From the NCBI GenBank assembly GCA_039583875.1, contig CM077166.1, positions 82,768,564 through 82,832,563 of the forward strand: a stretch of 64,000 nucleotides of DNA, read 5' to 3'. Below, piece after piece: positions 1-11,522 of the stretch. The notes below the pieces were generated by a model. That model worked only from the letters and a program-made list of their open reading frames with translations. It had not been told where the DNA came from and ran no database searches. This DNA comes from Platanthera guangdongensis (taxonomy: Eukaryota; Streptophyta; Magnoliopsida; Asparagales; Orchidaceae). The stretch's first letter is position 1. Every line of letters begins with the position of its first letter. The translations under genes were made by a program, and so were the position numbers.

Positions 1-90
1 TAAGTGTAGGACTTTATCCAAAGTTTGAGGTAGGATTCTTGTATAGAATCTGAGTGAAGCCCTAAGTTATAAAGGCTGAGAGCAGGAGTA

Positions 91-960
91 ACACCCCCAA
101 TTGTCACCCAGAATATAACAGAATGACTGGTCAGGGACCCACGCCATATTCTACGGATAGTTAGTAGAGTTATGCATTAGTCCCAAACCATTTACGTATC
201 CTAACTCAGGGTTGCATTATAGCAGAAGCATTAAGAGTATTAAGAACTGAAACAAAGTAATGTCCACTAACCAACAAGTAGGAATGATAACCAAAATACA
301 CAAAGATTTTAGCCTTAAGTCCTTATAAATGGTTTCCAAAAAATTAAGGTGATTTGCATACATCGGCATGCATGCCGACAACATAAGAAAGTAGTAAAGA
401 TGCATCGCATTGCCTTCGAGGGCCGACATAGCACAAAGGGCTTCACCCCATTACTTTCCACTTGGCTCCCCAGCACCTGCATAGGAATAATCCACAAAGA
501 TGTGGCAAACAAGGTAAAGGTCAGCTTTAGCTGACCAAATTATAACGACCCTGCCCCTAACTCATGGTGGCGGTGCTACTTCCCTAAAGATAAACATCAT
601 GTACATATAATGGCATTAGAACATGCAACTTAAGCACAATTCACCACAGATGTTGGTACAGCCTACCACAAACCTCGTATGCTCCGGGCACATTTTGCTG
701 CATACTGGAATCCCTGTCCTACCACCATCCTTAGTCCCAGACCGATGGTTTGACATTGAGCATTACTATACTTTCTGTACCGTAGCCTAAGACTCTCTTA
801 CTCTTATTCTACAACAAAGTCAAAGGCGCTCTATTACCTTTAGATACATGCTAGTGACTTACTCCAAGTCGATCTCCATAGGGTGGGTTCAAGTTAGCCA
901 TAGCCCGTTGATCCAACCGTTAGGCTCCCAAGCCATGATGTGGCTCAGCCTCCCCTTTCC
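91..960 (-). repeat. Degenerate gypsy LTR fragment (C/Z-like family)
   Basis: The segment opens with a damaged LTR terminus (gtaacacccccaattgtc) and then follows, in the same order, landmarks seen in the LTRs of elements C and Z: a cacgccatat block, cgtatcctaactca, atgtccac, a catcggc..gcatgccg block, a gccttcgagggcc block and accaaattataacgaccctgcccc. Many substitutions and indels show it is old. No partner LTR or target duplication is visible. Orientation is inferred from C and Z, which are transcribed on the minus strand. The right edge is approximate. Bases 1-90 hold nothing I can identify. Confidence 0.6.
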
Positions 961-1029
961 CATTCATATAATATATAATCACGTTATGTTTCAAGGTTGG
1001 CTCTCATGACCACCATAGCTATGCACTTT

Positions 1030-1640
1030 AAGCTTACAACTAAACATATTGTCCATGCAACCCTTTGTAGAACCGCTTCACATACCCGTGATCATCCAAA
1101 TTGTTTGAGTCAGCGAACTTAGCGAGGTGCTTAAACTCCCATTGGTACTTCATGACTGACTTCGAACCTTGTTTCAACTATAGGAATATTTACTCGGGCT
1201 CATCTCGAGCAGTGGAGAGAACAAAATGCTTTATAATAGACTCAGAAAACTCGTTCCAGCTGATGTCGGTGTATACACATCCTTAAAAAGTAGAGCCCAT
1301 AAGGGACTTCCACCACCTTTTTGAATGCTACTCTAGGACATACACAGCTATGGTAACAACCATACTGGCTTGGCATCTAATTCCGGTCATCAGTTCTTGT
1401 ATAGTATATAACAATTCCTCAGTTCGAACAGACGACTCAGTCCCGTGGTAGACGGGTGGAGAAAGAGCTCGGAAGGTACTCAGCCAATTGGAGCACGGGG
1501 CATGTTGTTGCACCGGAGCCTGCGGAGACCTAAAGTCATCCAAGATTACAATTAGGGTCTGCCCCAACTTCGATTGTTGGAATGGAGTAAGGATTGGGGC
1601 GATAAGAGTGCCCGTCGTCGACTCTGTATGTACCAAAATC
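1030..1640 (-). pseudogene. Decayed gypsy gag fragment
   Basis: On the minus strand, translation of about 1636-1328 gives a gag-like stretch with the features PPVYHGTE, RTEELLYTIQEL and VTIAVYVLE, resembling the capsid N-terminal part of plant chromovirus Gag. A second stretch from about 1190 to 1050 contains LKQGSKSVMKYQWEFKHLAKF and DHGYVKRFYKGLHGQY, the later capsid segment that precedes the zinc knuckles. The two parts are not in one open frame, and no zinc knuckle, protease or RT follows before the old LTR at about 960. It is a truncated remnant, probably belonging with the degenerate LTR to its right, which on this strand lies upstream. The call rests on motif resemblance only. Confidence 0.6.
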
Positions 1641-1835
1641 TATAAATAATTGTACAAACCTAATGTCAAGTTGGCTAATCGTAAGGTAATAACTTGACAT
1701 ACATAGTGTTAATTACAAATGGGCACACCACTGTGTCCGCAATGTCAGTTTGACCTCAACTCACCAGTTGAGCGGGGGGTGTCACCATTATTCAATGACT
1801 TCTTTAGTTCAGCATGATTGCAATCTGATACCATT
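1641..1835 (-). other. Leader and primer-binding-site remnant of a degenerate gypsy element
   Basis: Read on the minus strand, bases 1833-1816 give TGGTATCAGATTGC, close to the TGGTATCAGAGCC initiator-Met tRNA primer site used by plant LTR elements. It lies between the LTR-like end at 1836 and the gag remnant, as expected for a 5' leader. No coding sequence is evident. Confidence 0.5.
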
Positions 1836-3281
1836 TGTAATAACCCCCTCAGCAAACACAACACAAGACCGAGGGGAGACTTATGCATAGAATTGCAGCC
1901 TTGCGGTAGTCTCACAACCCGTATTTTCTCCGCAACTAATCGACATATCATAGTAAGAGAAAACACTCGTTGTGATGCCAAGCCATCAAGGGGATAACTG
2001 CAGACGCTCAGGCAAGACCCCAACTCAACACTTTATATGAAATCCATAAGTTTAATATGAAGAAAATTGTAATTTAGGTCTTGTTTTAATGGCCGTATCC
2101 CTCAGCTTAGTGGATCAACTAGTCCACAAGTAGAAATATTAATATATGCTACGAAAAATACATTGTTTATATGGTTTAACATCCTATATGAGCAAAAACA
2201 TCCAGACAGGACAACTCATGTCATGCATATCTCTAGATTTAATATAAGTATAGAAATAGCTTTTACGTTAGTTAAAATATAGTGACTTTGATTTAAAGTG
2301 ATGCTATATATGAGATAGTCAAAAGATGCTTTTATACTTTGAAAATAACTAACATGCAATCCTAAAATATAACTGTCCCAAAGAGCAAGTAAATACAACC
2401 ACTCATAATAACAAAATTAATAACTAGAAAGTACTAAACTTTCTTCAAGAAAACCACCAGTGGGTTCCAACAACCTGACACGAACCCAGTAAAAATATGT
2501 ATGTGTAAAATAGAACAAAACAATAACTACTACCTCACAATCAATGAGGTAAAGGCAACCGCAACTGCTGTAGAACGCAAGCCACAACCAAACCTTAGCC
2601 ACTCAACCGGCTACTTCTTCAAGCCTAAATCATTCAAAAAAGAACACCTCAGCAAGAATATACATATGGTAAACAATATTATCAGTAGATAGTAATTAAG
2701 AGAAAATAAAAGGGGTTACCAACCGCGACTATAAGAATGGCTGATAAACCTTAGCTAAAGAGTCAAGTTATAACAAGTAAAGCAGGAATGTCAATTGTAG
2801 AGTAAAGAGAAATTGCACCAAGTTGGAAGTGAAGTCATGCTTCGATAAAATCTGCAAGAGTAAGCATTCCACAAATGACTAAATAATAAGAATCAAAGAG
2901 ACTAAACAACTCTAAACACGTGAATCATTTGCACTGGCAAAAACCATGGTTCTGAGTCGGTGACCACAATGTCCAACACGAACTAACAGACCCAAACAAC
3001 ATCTCAAAAAGGCACTGCGGTACATTGTTCAGCACAACCCAATAATCCATAAGAAGAGACAAAAACCCACAAAGTGCAATGATTCGTGGAACGACGTCAT
3101 GTTGGTGGTACTTTATCCACTGTCAACCTGGCCATAAAAACACCTCCAAATCTCCAACAAAACCACAAACTTAACACCAAAATACTCTCACGACAAGAGG
3201 AGAGAACAACCAAAAAATTTACCCTAAGTCCCATTCTCAACGACTTGACAAAATGACGAAAATATTCTAAGTCCAGCTAAA

Positions 3282-3580
3282 TTCGTCGAATGTACCCGAC
3301 GAAACCAAGGAATACTCGACGAATTAGACTTGGCGATAAGAGGTTACACCCAGCGATACTCGACGAACAGGACTCGATTCGGCGTATATAATCGACGAAT
3401 TTTGATGGATATTCGATGAATTCTAACTTAAATTATAAACAGTACTAGGCGAATTTCGATGGATACTCGACGAATCCTAATTTCTACTCGACAAACTAAC
3501 TCGATGATTTCTGACTCAACTGTACCCCATACTAAATGAATTTTACTTAGGTTAGTTCTACCTATACTCGAAGAAATCTA
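3282..3580. repeat. TCGACGAA-type motif array in the degenerate LTR
   Basis: Repeated copies of CGACGAA, TCGACGAAT and degenerate relatives (tcgatgaatt, ctcgacaaac) occur roughly every 20-30 bases. Some copies form TTCGTCGA/TCGACGAA self-complementary pairs. Similar motifs fill parts of sirevirus W, but this copy lies outside the boundaries of W, in the gypsy LTR it inserted into. Confidence 0.65.
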
Positions 3581-3751
3581 GCAGAAACTTACATTATGAC
3601 TATGTATCCTACATGGCCGCAACCTACACTACTGCATTCTAAGGAGAAAAGAAAGGAGTGAAAAGAATAGCAGGAAATATAGCAAAGGGGGAGATTAACC
3701 CCTTGACTCAAAGCTCCAAAAAATCCAACACTCCGAGCTTTTCGCGACAAG

Positions 3752-3756
3752 GATCG
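3752..3756. repeat. TSD of element W, left copy (gatcg)
   Basis: The 5-bp gatcg directly precedes the TGTTGG start of the W 5' LTR and is repeated at 63803-63807 directly after the CA end of the 3' LTR. Confidence 0.95.
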
Positions 3757-3905
3757 TGTTGGATCCCTAGTTAGACTTGGGCTAGGTTCACTAACTAGGA
3801 TTATTGACCCACCATGAATAGTTAGGGTCATGTCCGTGTCCTAGAGTTTAGGCTAAGTCCTTAGAATCAACCACACATGGACCAGCCAACAGAAGACAGC
3901 AGAAG
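3757..3905 (+). repeat. W 5' LTR, part a (before insertion of Z)
   Basis: The segment starts tgttggatccctagttag and matches the start of the 3' LTR of W at 62157 almost base for base up to the agaag duplicated by Z. The LTR continues at 44599. Confidence 0.93.
3901..3905. repeat. TSD of element Z, left copy (agaag)
   Basis: agaag precedes the TGTAATGCC start of Z and is repeated at 44594-44598 right after TGTTACA. Removing Z and one copy joins the LTR of W in register with its 3' copy. Confidence 0.95.
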
Positions 3906-4128
3906 TGTAATGCCTCCTTCCGTCACATGGAATATAACGGTGGGTCCGGCCGGGGCCCCACGCCATATTTCACAGACAAAAGGCGGAATTACCTTTGGAA
4001 ATCAAAATCTCATTCAACTCGTATCCTAACTCAAAGCATTCTAGCATAGCAGTTTAAGTTATATGAACTCATCCCATCGAATGTCCACTAAATATATAAA
4101 CTCCACATTTATATAACAAGAATGTATA
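3906..4128 (-). repeat. Z left (3') LTR, piece 1 of 4
   Basis: The piece matches 42470-42690 of the right LTR with about 7 differences in the first 97 bases, and ends at the gtata duplicated by A. Confidence 0.93.
4124..4128. repeat. TSD of element A, left copy (gtata)
   Basis: gtata precedes TGTAACGCCCCG and is repeated at 11518-11522 after TGTTACA. Confidence 0.95.
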
Positions 4129-6441
4129 TGTAACGCCCCGAAACTCAAAGGAGCGATGGGGGACGTTTTGGGCCAGTTTTGGGTTCTGGCTGCAGGTACA
4201 CGGCCTGGGACACGGGCGTGTCCCAGGGCATGTCAAGCTTGTGTCGACACTCAGCCGGAAAGTCGACATTTTGAGCTCGACATTGTGTCGAGACTGGGCA
4301 CACGGCCTGCGACACGGGCGTGTCGCAGGGCGTGTCGACCCGTGTCTACACTTAGCCCGTGAAGTCGACACTCTGCGTTTGACGAAGTGTCGAGACTTGG
4401 CACACGGCCTGCGACACGGGCATGTCGCAGGGCGTGTCAACCCGTGTCGACACTCGTCCCGGGAAGTCGACACTCTGCTCGACGATGTGCCGAGACAAGG
4501 CACACGGCCAAGGACACGGGCGTGTCCAAGGCCGTGTCATCAGGTCGACGATCTTCGCTCGACGAAGTTTCGAGTGTCGAGACCGTGTACACGGCCTGGA
4601 GCCCAGGCGTGTTGAGGTGACACGGGCAAGGACACGGGCATGTCCTAGAACCCGTGCAGTGCTCGGGTTGTTTTCGGGGAAAAATGATGGGGTACACGGC
4701 CGGCCACACGGCCGTGTCAGGTGGAACACGGGCGTGTCAGCTCGAACACGGGCGTGTTCGATACCCGTGTGTTGTTCCAGGCGAGCTAATTTTGACGGAG
4801 AATGAGGCATACGGCCCTAGAAATGGGCGTGTGCCAGGCCGTGTGAGGTCTAGATTGGGCATTTCAGTGCCGAATCAAAGACGTTCATTTCTTTAATTGA
4901 TGATCCAACGACTGGGGGTTGTTCCTGAAGGGATATACCCGGGATTGGACTTAGAAACCCTCACTTTTCATAAGTTGTTATCTTTCTAAAAGCTTAAAGA
5001 GAGAGGAGAGCCCAAGGAAGGAAGAAGGTGCTACATACGGCCATTGGAGGAGCTTCGAAGCTCCAAATCACGAGCCGACTTCAGATCCACGGAGGCAAAG
5101 CTAGTGCGGTGCTTTTCATCCGCTTACTTTTCCATGGCGCCAAAGAGGAATGCAAGGGTAACGATTCTCTTCTTGAGCATGAGTAGCTCTCCTCCTTTGC
5201 ATAGGAAGCCCGGTCTCGCGAGTTTGCGGAGAGTTGGAGGTGTTCCTTCGGGTAGATATGTGAAGTCCCCGTTGTTTAGAGTCCGTAAGCGTGAACGGGC
5301 ATAGACATGATATGTGAAGCCTACCCAGACATGTTGGTCTGGATCGGTGATGTTGCATTGCATAATGTCGGAGAAGACTCCGTGCTATTGGTTGTTTTTC
5401 GGGTTTTCTACACGGTAGATTGCAGCAGGGAGCCTTGGAGATTAACCCAAAGGTGCACCCGAAAAACTGGGCGGATACATGATCTTGCCAACTTGGTGGC
5501 CTGAGAGCCAACTTGAACATAACCGGGTTATGTGAATTGTGATGGAAATGGGACTCGGTGGAAGTTTTGACCCGCGCAAATTGCTTAAATTGTCGTTGCG
5601 ATATGAGCACGGGTTAGATGGAACCGTACCCGTTCTATGTCATTCGGTTAAAGAGACCTAAGGGTACGTGGCACTTGCCGTTGGCATAGATTAGGGTCTT
5701 CGGCGGTCAATGGCTTAAATTGTCGTGACCCAGGCCAGGAAGACATAATGCTCATAGGTTTGGCCGTCAAAGTGGCGGTGGTGAGTCCGGAATGTCTATG
5801 ACTTTAATTGACGTGACATCGACCGGTTCACCGAGAATGTGCCCTGAGAGCACGGGGCGTGTGGCCATGCGAGCCAATGTCTGTGATGAAATTAATATTG
5901 GTATATATTGCTCGCTTATGCTAATGAAATGCAGGGAAGGAGCATCGCCGCCCTGAGTTGGGGGCAGGATCATTATAATTTGGTCAGCATTGCTGACCGT
6001 TGCCTTGTTTTGGCACCGTGCGGTGGTTTGTTGTTTGCAGGTGCTGCTGGACCAAGCGGTCAATAGCGGGCTAAAGCCCTTTTTGCGAAGCCGGCCCTCG
6101 AGGGCCTAATTGGAAGTGTTTACTGTTTTATTCATGTATGACCGGCCTGCGTGCCGTGGTTTGTAAATCATGTAATACCAAGTGAAACATTTTGTAAGGC
6201 CTTAAGGCTTATGTTGGTATATGTATAACATTCCTATTTTGTATTAGTGGACATTTATGCTTTAGTGCTGGGTTCTTATTTGCAACTTTTATAAACTGCT
6301 TCCGCTAGAATGCTCTGTGTAGGACGTTGAGATTGGTTGGATGGTTTCCATGAGTAACCACCCGGTCTGTCTGTGGCATACGACGTCGGGCCCCGGCCGG
6401 ACCTACTGCTATATGCTATGCGACGGATATGGGGTGTTACA
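4129..6441 (+). repeat. A 5' LTR
   Basis: The LTR starts tgtaacgccccg and ends ggggtgttaca. Bases 4198-4850 are dominated by acacgggcgtgt, acacggcctg and cgtgtcgac motifs that keep many overlapping frames open in several directions; none of these is a gene. The rest of the LTR, 4900-6441, has no recognisable coding sequence. Confidence 0.93.
4198..4850. repeat. ACACGGGCGTGT / GTCGAC motif array in A 5' LTR
   Basis: The array has dozens of near-palindromic 12-mers (acacgggcgtgt, acacggccgtgt) alternating with cgacac and gtcgaca, often as paired blocks such as cacggcctgcgacacgggcgt. The same array is at 9273-9950 in the 3' LTR and related arrays fill the LTRs of C and Z. Confidence 0.85.
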
Positions 6442-6444
6442 ATT

Positions 6445-6457
6445 TGGTATCAGACTA
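6445..6457 (+). other. A primer-binding site (tRNA-iMet type)
   Basis: tggtatcagacta begins 3 bases after the 5' LTR and matches the first ten bases of the plant initiator-Met primer site TGGTATCAGAGCC. Confidence 0.85.
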
Positions 6458-6666
6458 CTAGTTTTGGTCGGGCTTAAAATGAATTCGTGGGCGAATTCTT
6501 TTTAAGGGGTGGTGAGCACATTGTGTGCGTCATCGTTATAATGGTAAAAGAACCCATGAATGTCCACTTAGGAATGAAAATACACGTGTTTGAGGAACCT
6601 GTGTGTTCCTATAATTGCTGTTTGTAATTTTATTTGGTCGCTTAACGGTGTTATGTACCACTATAG

Positions 6667-7130
6667 GTGAACAGAAGTGGTGTTGGGACGTCAGAACGCC
6701 GAGTTTCTGAGGCTAGTAGTGCACCAGATGTTGCTCCTGCAACACCTCTATCGGCTGAAAACATACGATTGGTGGCTGAAGCGGTGTTGGCCGTGATAAA
6801 TGCGCAGCCTGCAACGCAAACGCAGCAGCCCGCTCCTGTGATGGAGCAGGAACCTCTTCAAGAGGCTGAGCCGAGGAGAGTGGAGCAAGTGGTTGTGGAA
6901 CTGGTGGTGCCAAGGAGGGCAACCGAGAGACAGCTTAATCATGTTATGTCCTTTAATCCTCCTGTATTTTCGGGGTTGGGAACCCCATCTCAAGCTGAAG
7001 ACTGGCTCTCGAGGGTGAAGAGAGTCATGACAGCAACAGAAACAGAGGAGTGGAAAATGACCACCATCGCTACGTTCCTTCTGGACGGTGAAGCGAGAAT
7101 GTGGTGGGAAGGATTGGAGCTACACTTGTT
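6667..7130 (+). pseudogene. A gag, truncated N-terminal part
   Basis: A frame starting MNRSGVGTSERRV runs through the capsid N-terminal domain with FNPPVFSGLGTPSQAEDWLS (about residues 96-116), ATFLLDGEARMWW and WEGLELHLL. This is the retrotransposon Gag family fold, which normally continues for about 100 more residues and then into zinc knuckles. At about 7127-7143 the homology stops and the sequence passes straight into RNase H, in a different frame, so translation ends at 7191. Gag should form the virus-like particle; this copy has lost the region needed for assembly and RNA binding. The start follows the leader, as in related elements. Confidence 0.85.
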
Positions 7131-7690
7131 GAGAGGTAGGAGCATAAGTTCGTTTGGACGCCGGAGTGCGTGCGAGCTTTTGAGGAGTTAAAGTGTCGGT
7201 TGACCGCGGCGCCTGTGCTGAGTTCGCCATGTGGGACCGAAGGCTATGAGATTTATAGTGATGCTTCAGGCAGCGGTTTGGGTTGCGTGCTACTGCAACA
7301 TGGAAGTGTAATAGCTTATGGCTCGAGACAGCTAAAAGTGCATGAAAGGAACTATCTGGTCCATGACTTGGAGTTAGCGGCCGTGATTTTTGCCTTGAAG
7401 CTGTGGAGACACTATTTGTACGGTGTGAAGATTGATATCTACACCGATCACAAGAGCCTGAAGTATCTTATTAATCAGAAGGATCTGAATATGCAGCAGC
7501 GTAGATGGATGGAGTTCCTGGGGGACTATACATTCAAGATCCACTACGTGCCTGGTAAAGGGAATGCGGTTGCGGACGCGTTGAGTCGCCGAGCCCCAGC
7601 TCAACCCAATTGGCTATCGGTGCATGATGAGCGGTTGGTGCAGGAGTTGGAGGCATTGAGATTGTTTGTGTGGACAGGCAATCAAGTGCT
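7131..7690 (+). pseudogene. A RNase H domain, after the internal deletion
   Basis: Homology resumes with [19 protein letters not shown], the RT connection, then [20 protein letters not shown] (first RNase H Asp in YSDAS), [43 protein letters not shown] and [15 protein letters not shown]. These are the standard Ty3/gypsy RNase H motifs that degrade the RNA strand during cDNA synthesis. A 1-bp loss near 7657-7660 shifts the frame just before the integrase linker, so this part and the downstream integrase frame no longer form one protein. Confidence 0.88.
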
Positions 7691-9211
7691 GAAGCAGTTC
7701 TGAATTGGACTGAAGTCCAATATGACCTGGCTAATCGTATTCGGCAGGCTTTGGATATGGATGATCATATGAAGCAGTTCATGGTGGAGGCTCTGGATGG
7801 GTCAAATTCCCAATTCGTCGTGGAGGACGGATTACTTTGGAAGGACGGTCGTCTGTGCATCCCAAGTGTGGGTAATTTGTGGGTGGAGTTGTTATACGAG
7901 GCACACCATACCAAGTACTCGATTCACCTGGGGAGCACGAAGATGTACCGTGATGTGAAGAAACTGTTTTGGTGGCCGGGTTTGAAAAAGGATGTGGCGC
8001 TATACGTACCAAAGTGTCAAACTTGCACCTTGGTAAAGGCGGAGTGCCAAAAGTCGGGAGGATTTCTTAAGTCCTTGCCTATTCCGGAGTGGAAATTTGA
8101 CGACATCTCTATGGACTTTGTGCATGGTTTGCCAAGGTCGCAAAAGGGGAACGACGCTATTTGGGTGTTCGTGGATCGGTTAACGAAGGTGTCGCATTTC
8201 ATTCCGCATAGGAAGGATGATCCGGTGGAGAAGTTGGCAAAGCTTTATGTGGATAACATAGTACGGCTTCATGGTGTGCCCCGCAACATCGTGAGTGACC
8301 GAGATGGGCGGTTCACGTCCAATGATTGGAGGCTTATGCAACAAATGTCGGGAACAAAGCTGAAATTCAGCACAGCCTTCCATCCGCAAACGGATGGGCG
8401 GACCGAGAGGTTCAATAGAACCATGGAAGACATGCTACGCATGTGTGTCTTGGATTTTGGAAAGCAATGGGAAGACCACCTTTATTTGGTGGAGTTCGCA
8501 TACAACAATAGCTACCAAGCGAGTATTCAGATGGCGCCTTTCGAGGTGCTATATGGTAGAAAATGTCGCACGCCGTTGTCTTGGTTAGAAATAGGTGAGT
8601 CAAAGTTGTATAAGCGATCGGAAGTGGAGGATGCTACTTCTTTGGTGAGAACCATTCCGGAGAGGTTGCTTATCGCTCAGGACCGGCAAGCGAAGTACTA
8701 TAATGCCAAGCACAGGAACGTGGAGTTCGCTGTGGGTGACTATGTGTACTTAAAGATCAAGTCGTTCAAGGGTGTCTCGTGGGTGAGGCGATTGAAAAAG
8801 CTAAGCCCGAGGTACCTTGGACCGTTTGAGGTTCTGGAGCGAGTTGGTGAAGCGGCCTATCGGTTGAAGCTTTCAGTGGAGCTTAGTGGTTTACATGATG
8901 TATTCCATATTTTGGAGCCTTTGCAAGTGATCGCGGTTGATCAAGTGCCGGTGGATAGTGGGTTGATGACAAAGGTCAAGCCCGTGCGGATTGAGGACTC
9001 GGAGGTCAAGCGGCTACGCAATAAAGAGATCAGGATGGTCAACGTCCGATGGGACAATTGCGGTCGTGAGGTGCTCTCTTGGGAGCGAGAGCAGACTATG
9101 CTTGACGAGTATCCGGAGTTGTTCCGCTCAGGTACAAATTTTGGTTCTGTACAGGTCTTTCCTTTATCTAATTTCGAGGACGAAATTCTTTTAAGAGGGG
9201 GAGAGTTGTAA
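7670..9211 (+). pseudogene. A integrase with chromodomain
   Basis: The frame of about 513 codons holds the H2C2 zinc region (HHTKYSIH, then CQTCTLVKAEC), the catalytic core with Asp in [10 protein letters not shown], Asp in [10 protein letters not shown] and Glu in GRTERFNRTMED, the GPF/Y-like region ([19 protein letters not shown]) and a C-terminal chromodomain ([18 protein letters not shown] through LSWEREQTMLDEYPELF). Chromodomains steer integration toward marked heterochromatin in this clade. A small deletion removed part of the linker after LHDVFHI. The frame stops at the TAA formed by the first bases of the 3' LTR. The domain itself looks largely intact, but it lies downstream of the RNase H frameshift. 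Confidence 0.9.
9191..9206 (+). other. A polypurine tract
   Basis: ttaagagggggagagt abuts the TGTAACG start of the 3' LTR, the expected second-strand primer. Confidence 0.85.
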
Positions 9212-11517
9212 CGCCCCGAAACTCAAAGGAGCGACGGGGGACGTTTTGGGACAGTTTTGGGTTCGGGCTACAGGCACACGGTCTGGGACATAGGCGTGTC
9301 CCAGGGCATGTCAAGCTTGTGTCGACACTCAGCCGTGAAGTCGACATTTTGAGCTCGACATTGTGTCGAGACTGGGCACACGGCCTGCGACACGGGCGTG
9401 TCGTAGGGCGTGTCGACCCGTGTCGACACTTAGCCCGCGAAGTCGACACTCTGCATTCGACGTAGTGTCGAGACTTGGCACACGGCCTGCGACATGGGCG
9501 TGTCGCAGGTCATGTCAATCCGTGTCGACACTCGTCCCAGGAAGTCGACACTCTGCTCGACGATGTGCTGAGACAAGGCACACGGCCAAGGACACAGGCG
9601 TGTCCAAGGCCGTGTCATCAGTTCGACGATCTTTGCTCGACGAAGTGTCGAGTGTCGAGACCGTGTACACGGCCTGGAGCCCAGGCGTGTTGAGGTGACA
9701 CAGGCAAGGAAACGGGCGTGTCATAGAACCTGTGCAGTGCTCGGGTTGTTTTCGGGGAAAAATGATGGGGTACACGGCCGGCCACACGGCCATGTCAGGT
9801 GGAACACGGGCGTGTCAGCTCGAACACAGGCGTGTTCGATACCCGTGTGTTGTTCCAGTCGAGCCGATTTTGACGGCGAATGAGGCACATGGCCCTAGAC
9901 ACGGGCGTGTGCCAGGCCGTGTGCGGTCCAGATTAGGCATTTCAGTCCCGAATCAAAGCCGTTCATTTCTTTAATTGATGATCCAATGGCTGGGGGTTGT
10001 TCCTGAAGGGATATACCCGGGATTGGACTTAGAAACCCTCACTTTTCATATGTTGTTATCTTTCTAAAAGCTTAGAGAGAGAGGAGAGCCAAGGAATAAA
10101 GAAGGAGCTACATCCGGCCATTGGAGGAGCTTCGAAGCTCCAAATCGCGAGCCGACTCCGGATCCACGGAGGCAAAGCTAGTGCGGTGCTTTTCATTAGC
10201 TTAATTTTCCATGGCGCCAAAGTTTAACGCAAGGGTAACGATTCTCTTCTTGAGCATGAGTAGCTCTCCTCCTTTGCATAGGAAGCCCGCTCTCGCGAGT
10301 TTGCGGAGAGCTGGAGACGTTCCTTCAGGTAGATATGTGAAGTCCCCGTTGTTTAGAGTCCGTAAGCGAGAACGGGCATAGGCATGATGTGTGAAGCCTA
10401 CCGAGACATGTTGGTCTGGATCGGTGATGTTGCGTTGCATAATGCCGTAGAAGACTCTGTGCTATTGGTTGTTTTTCAGGTTTTCTACACGGTAGATTGC
10501 AGCAGAGAGCCTTGGGGATTAACCCAAAGGTGCACCCGGAAAACTGGGAGGATACGTGATCTTGCCAACTTGGTGGCCTGAGAGCCAACTTGAACATAAT
10601 CGGGTTATGTGAATTGTGATGGAAATGGGACTCAGTGGAAGTTTGACCCGTGCAAATGGCTTAAATTGTCGTTGCGATGTGAGCACGAGTTAGATGGAAC
10701 CGTAACCGTTCTATGTCGTTCGGTTAAAGATACCTAAGGGTACGTGGCACTTGCCGTTGGCATAGATTAGGGTCTTCGGCAGTCAATGACTTAAATTGTC
10801 GTGACCCAGGCCAGGAAGACATAATGCTCATAGGTTTGGCCGTCAAAGTGGCGGTGGTGAGTCCGGAATGTCTATGGCTTTAATTGACGTGACATCGACC
10901 AGTTCACCGAGAATGTGCCCTGAGAGCACGGGGCGTGTGGCCGTGCGAGCCAACGTCTGTGATGAAATGAATATTGTTATATATTGCTCGCTTATGCTAA
11001 TGAAATGCAGGGAAGGAGCATCGCCACCCCGAGTTGGGGGCGGGATCGTTATAATTTGGTCAGCATTGTTGATTGTTTCCTTGTTTTGCCACCGTGCGGT
11101 GGTTTGTTATTTGCAGGTGCTGCTGGACCAAGCGGTCAATAACGGGCTAAAGCCCTTTTTGCGAAGCCGGCCCTCGAAGGCCTAATTGGAACTGTTTACT
11201 GTTTTATTCATGTATGACTGTCCTGCGTGCCGTGGTTTGTAAATCATGTAATACCAAGTGAAACATTTTGTAAGGCCTTAAGGCTTGTGTTGGTATATGT
11301 ATAACATTCCTATTTTGTATTAGTGGACATTCATGCTTTAGTGCTGGGTTCTTATTTGCAACTTTTATAAACTACTTCCGCTAGAATGCTCTGTGTAGGA
11401 CATTGAGATTGGTTGGATGGTTTTCATGAGTAACCACCCGGTCTGTCTATGGCATACGGCGTCGGCCCCCGGCCGGACCTACTGCTATATGCTATGCGAC
11501 GGATAGGGGGTGTTACA
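9207..11517 (+). repeat. A 3' LTR
   Basis: The LTR pairs with 4129-6441. The motif array recurs at 9273-9950. It ends ggtgttaca followed by the gtata TSD (11518-11522). No gene is within. Confidence 0.93.
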
Positions 11518-11522
11518 GTATA

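Larger units (their letters stand above)
1836..3756 (-). repeat. Degenerate B-like gypsy LTR, left part, split by W
   Basis: On the minus strand this segment parallels the 3' half of the LTR of element B: a cactaagctgagggatacg block (about 2110-2090), ctgagcgtctgcagttatcccc (about 2010-1985) and an end resembling cgggttgtgaca near 1910. A second possible LTR edge (tgtaataacccc) is at 1836. The right side ends at the TSD of W and the LTR resumes at 63808. Bases 3282-3580 carry many TCGACGAA-like motifs. No gene is present; several short open frames here are not supported. Confidence 0.55.
4129..11517 (+). mobile_element. Element A: internally deleted chromovirus (Ty3/gypsy)
   Basis: A is 7,389 bp with LTRs of 2,313 and 2,311 bp, a primer site right after the 5' LTR, a polypurine tract right before the 3' LTR, and a gtata TSD. 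The internal region is only about 2.8 kb. It encodes the N-terminal part of Gag joined directly to the end of RT/RNase H, then integrase and a chromodomain. The late capsid, zinc knuckles, protease and nearly all of RT are missing. LTRs differ by roughly 5% in a sampled 200 bases. The chromodomain and LTR style point to the Tekay/Del group. It cannot move on its own. Confidence 0.9.

Noticed and set aside
2216..2692. Small frames of 60-63 codons in the left degenerate LTR
   Set aside because: They are AT-rich, unsupported by similarity, and lie within LTR sequence homologous to B.
4069..4896. Overlapping Arg/Cys/Pro-rich frames on both strands (also 9168-9974, 25003-25450, 26868-27356, 33482-33982, 40109-40837 and 44117-44707)
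   Set aside because: They are translations of the ACACGGGCGTGT array within LTRs, with frames open in several directions and no domain.
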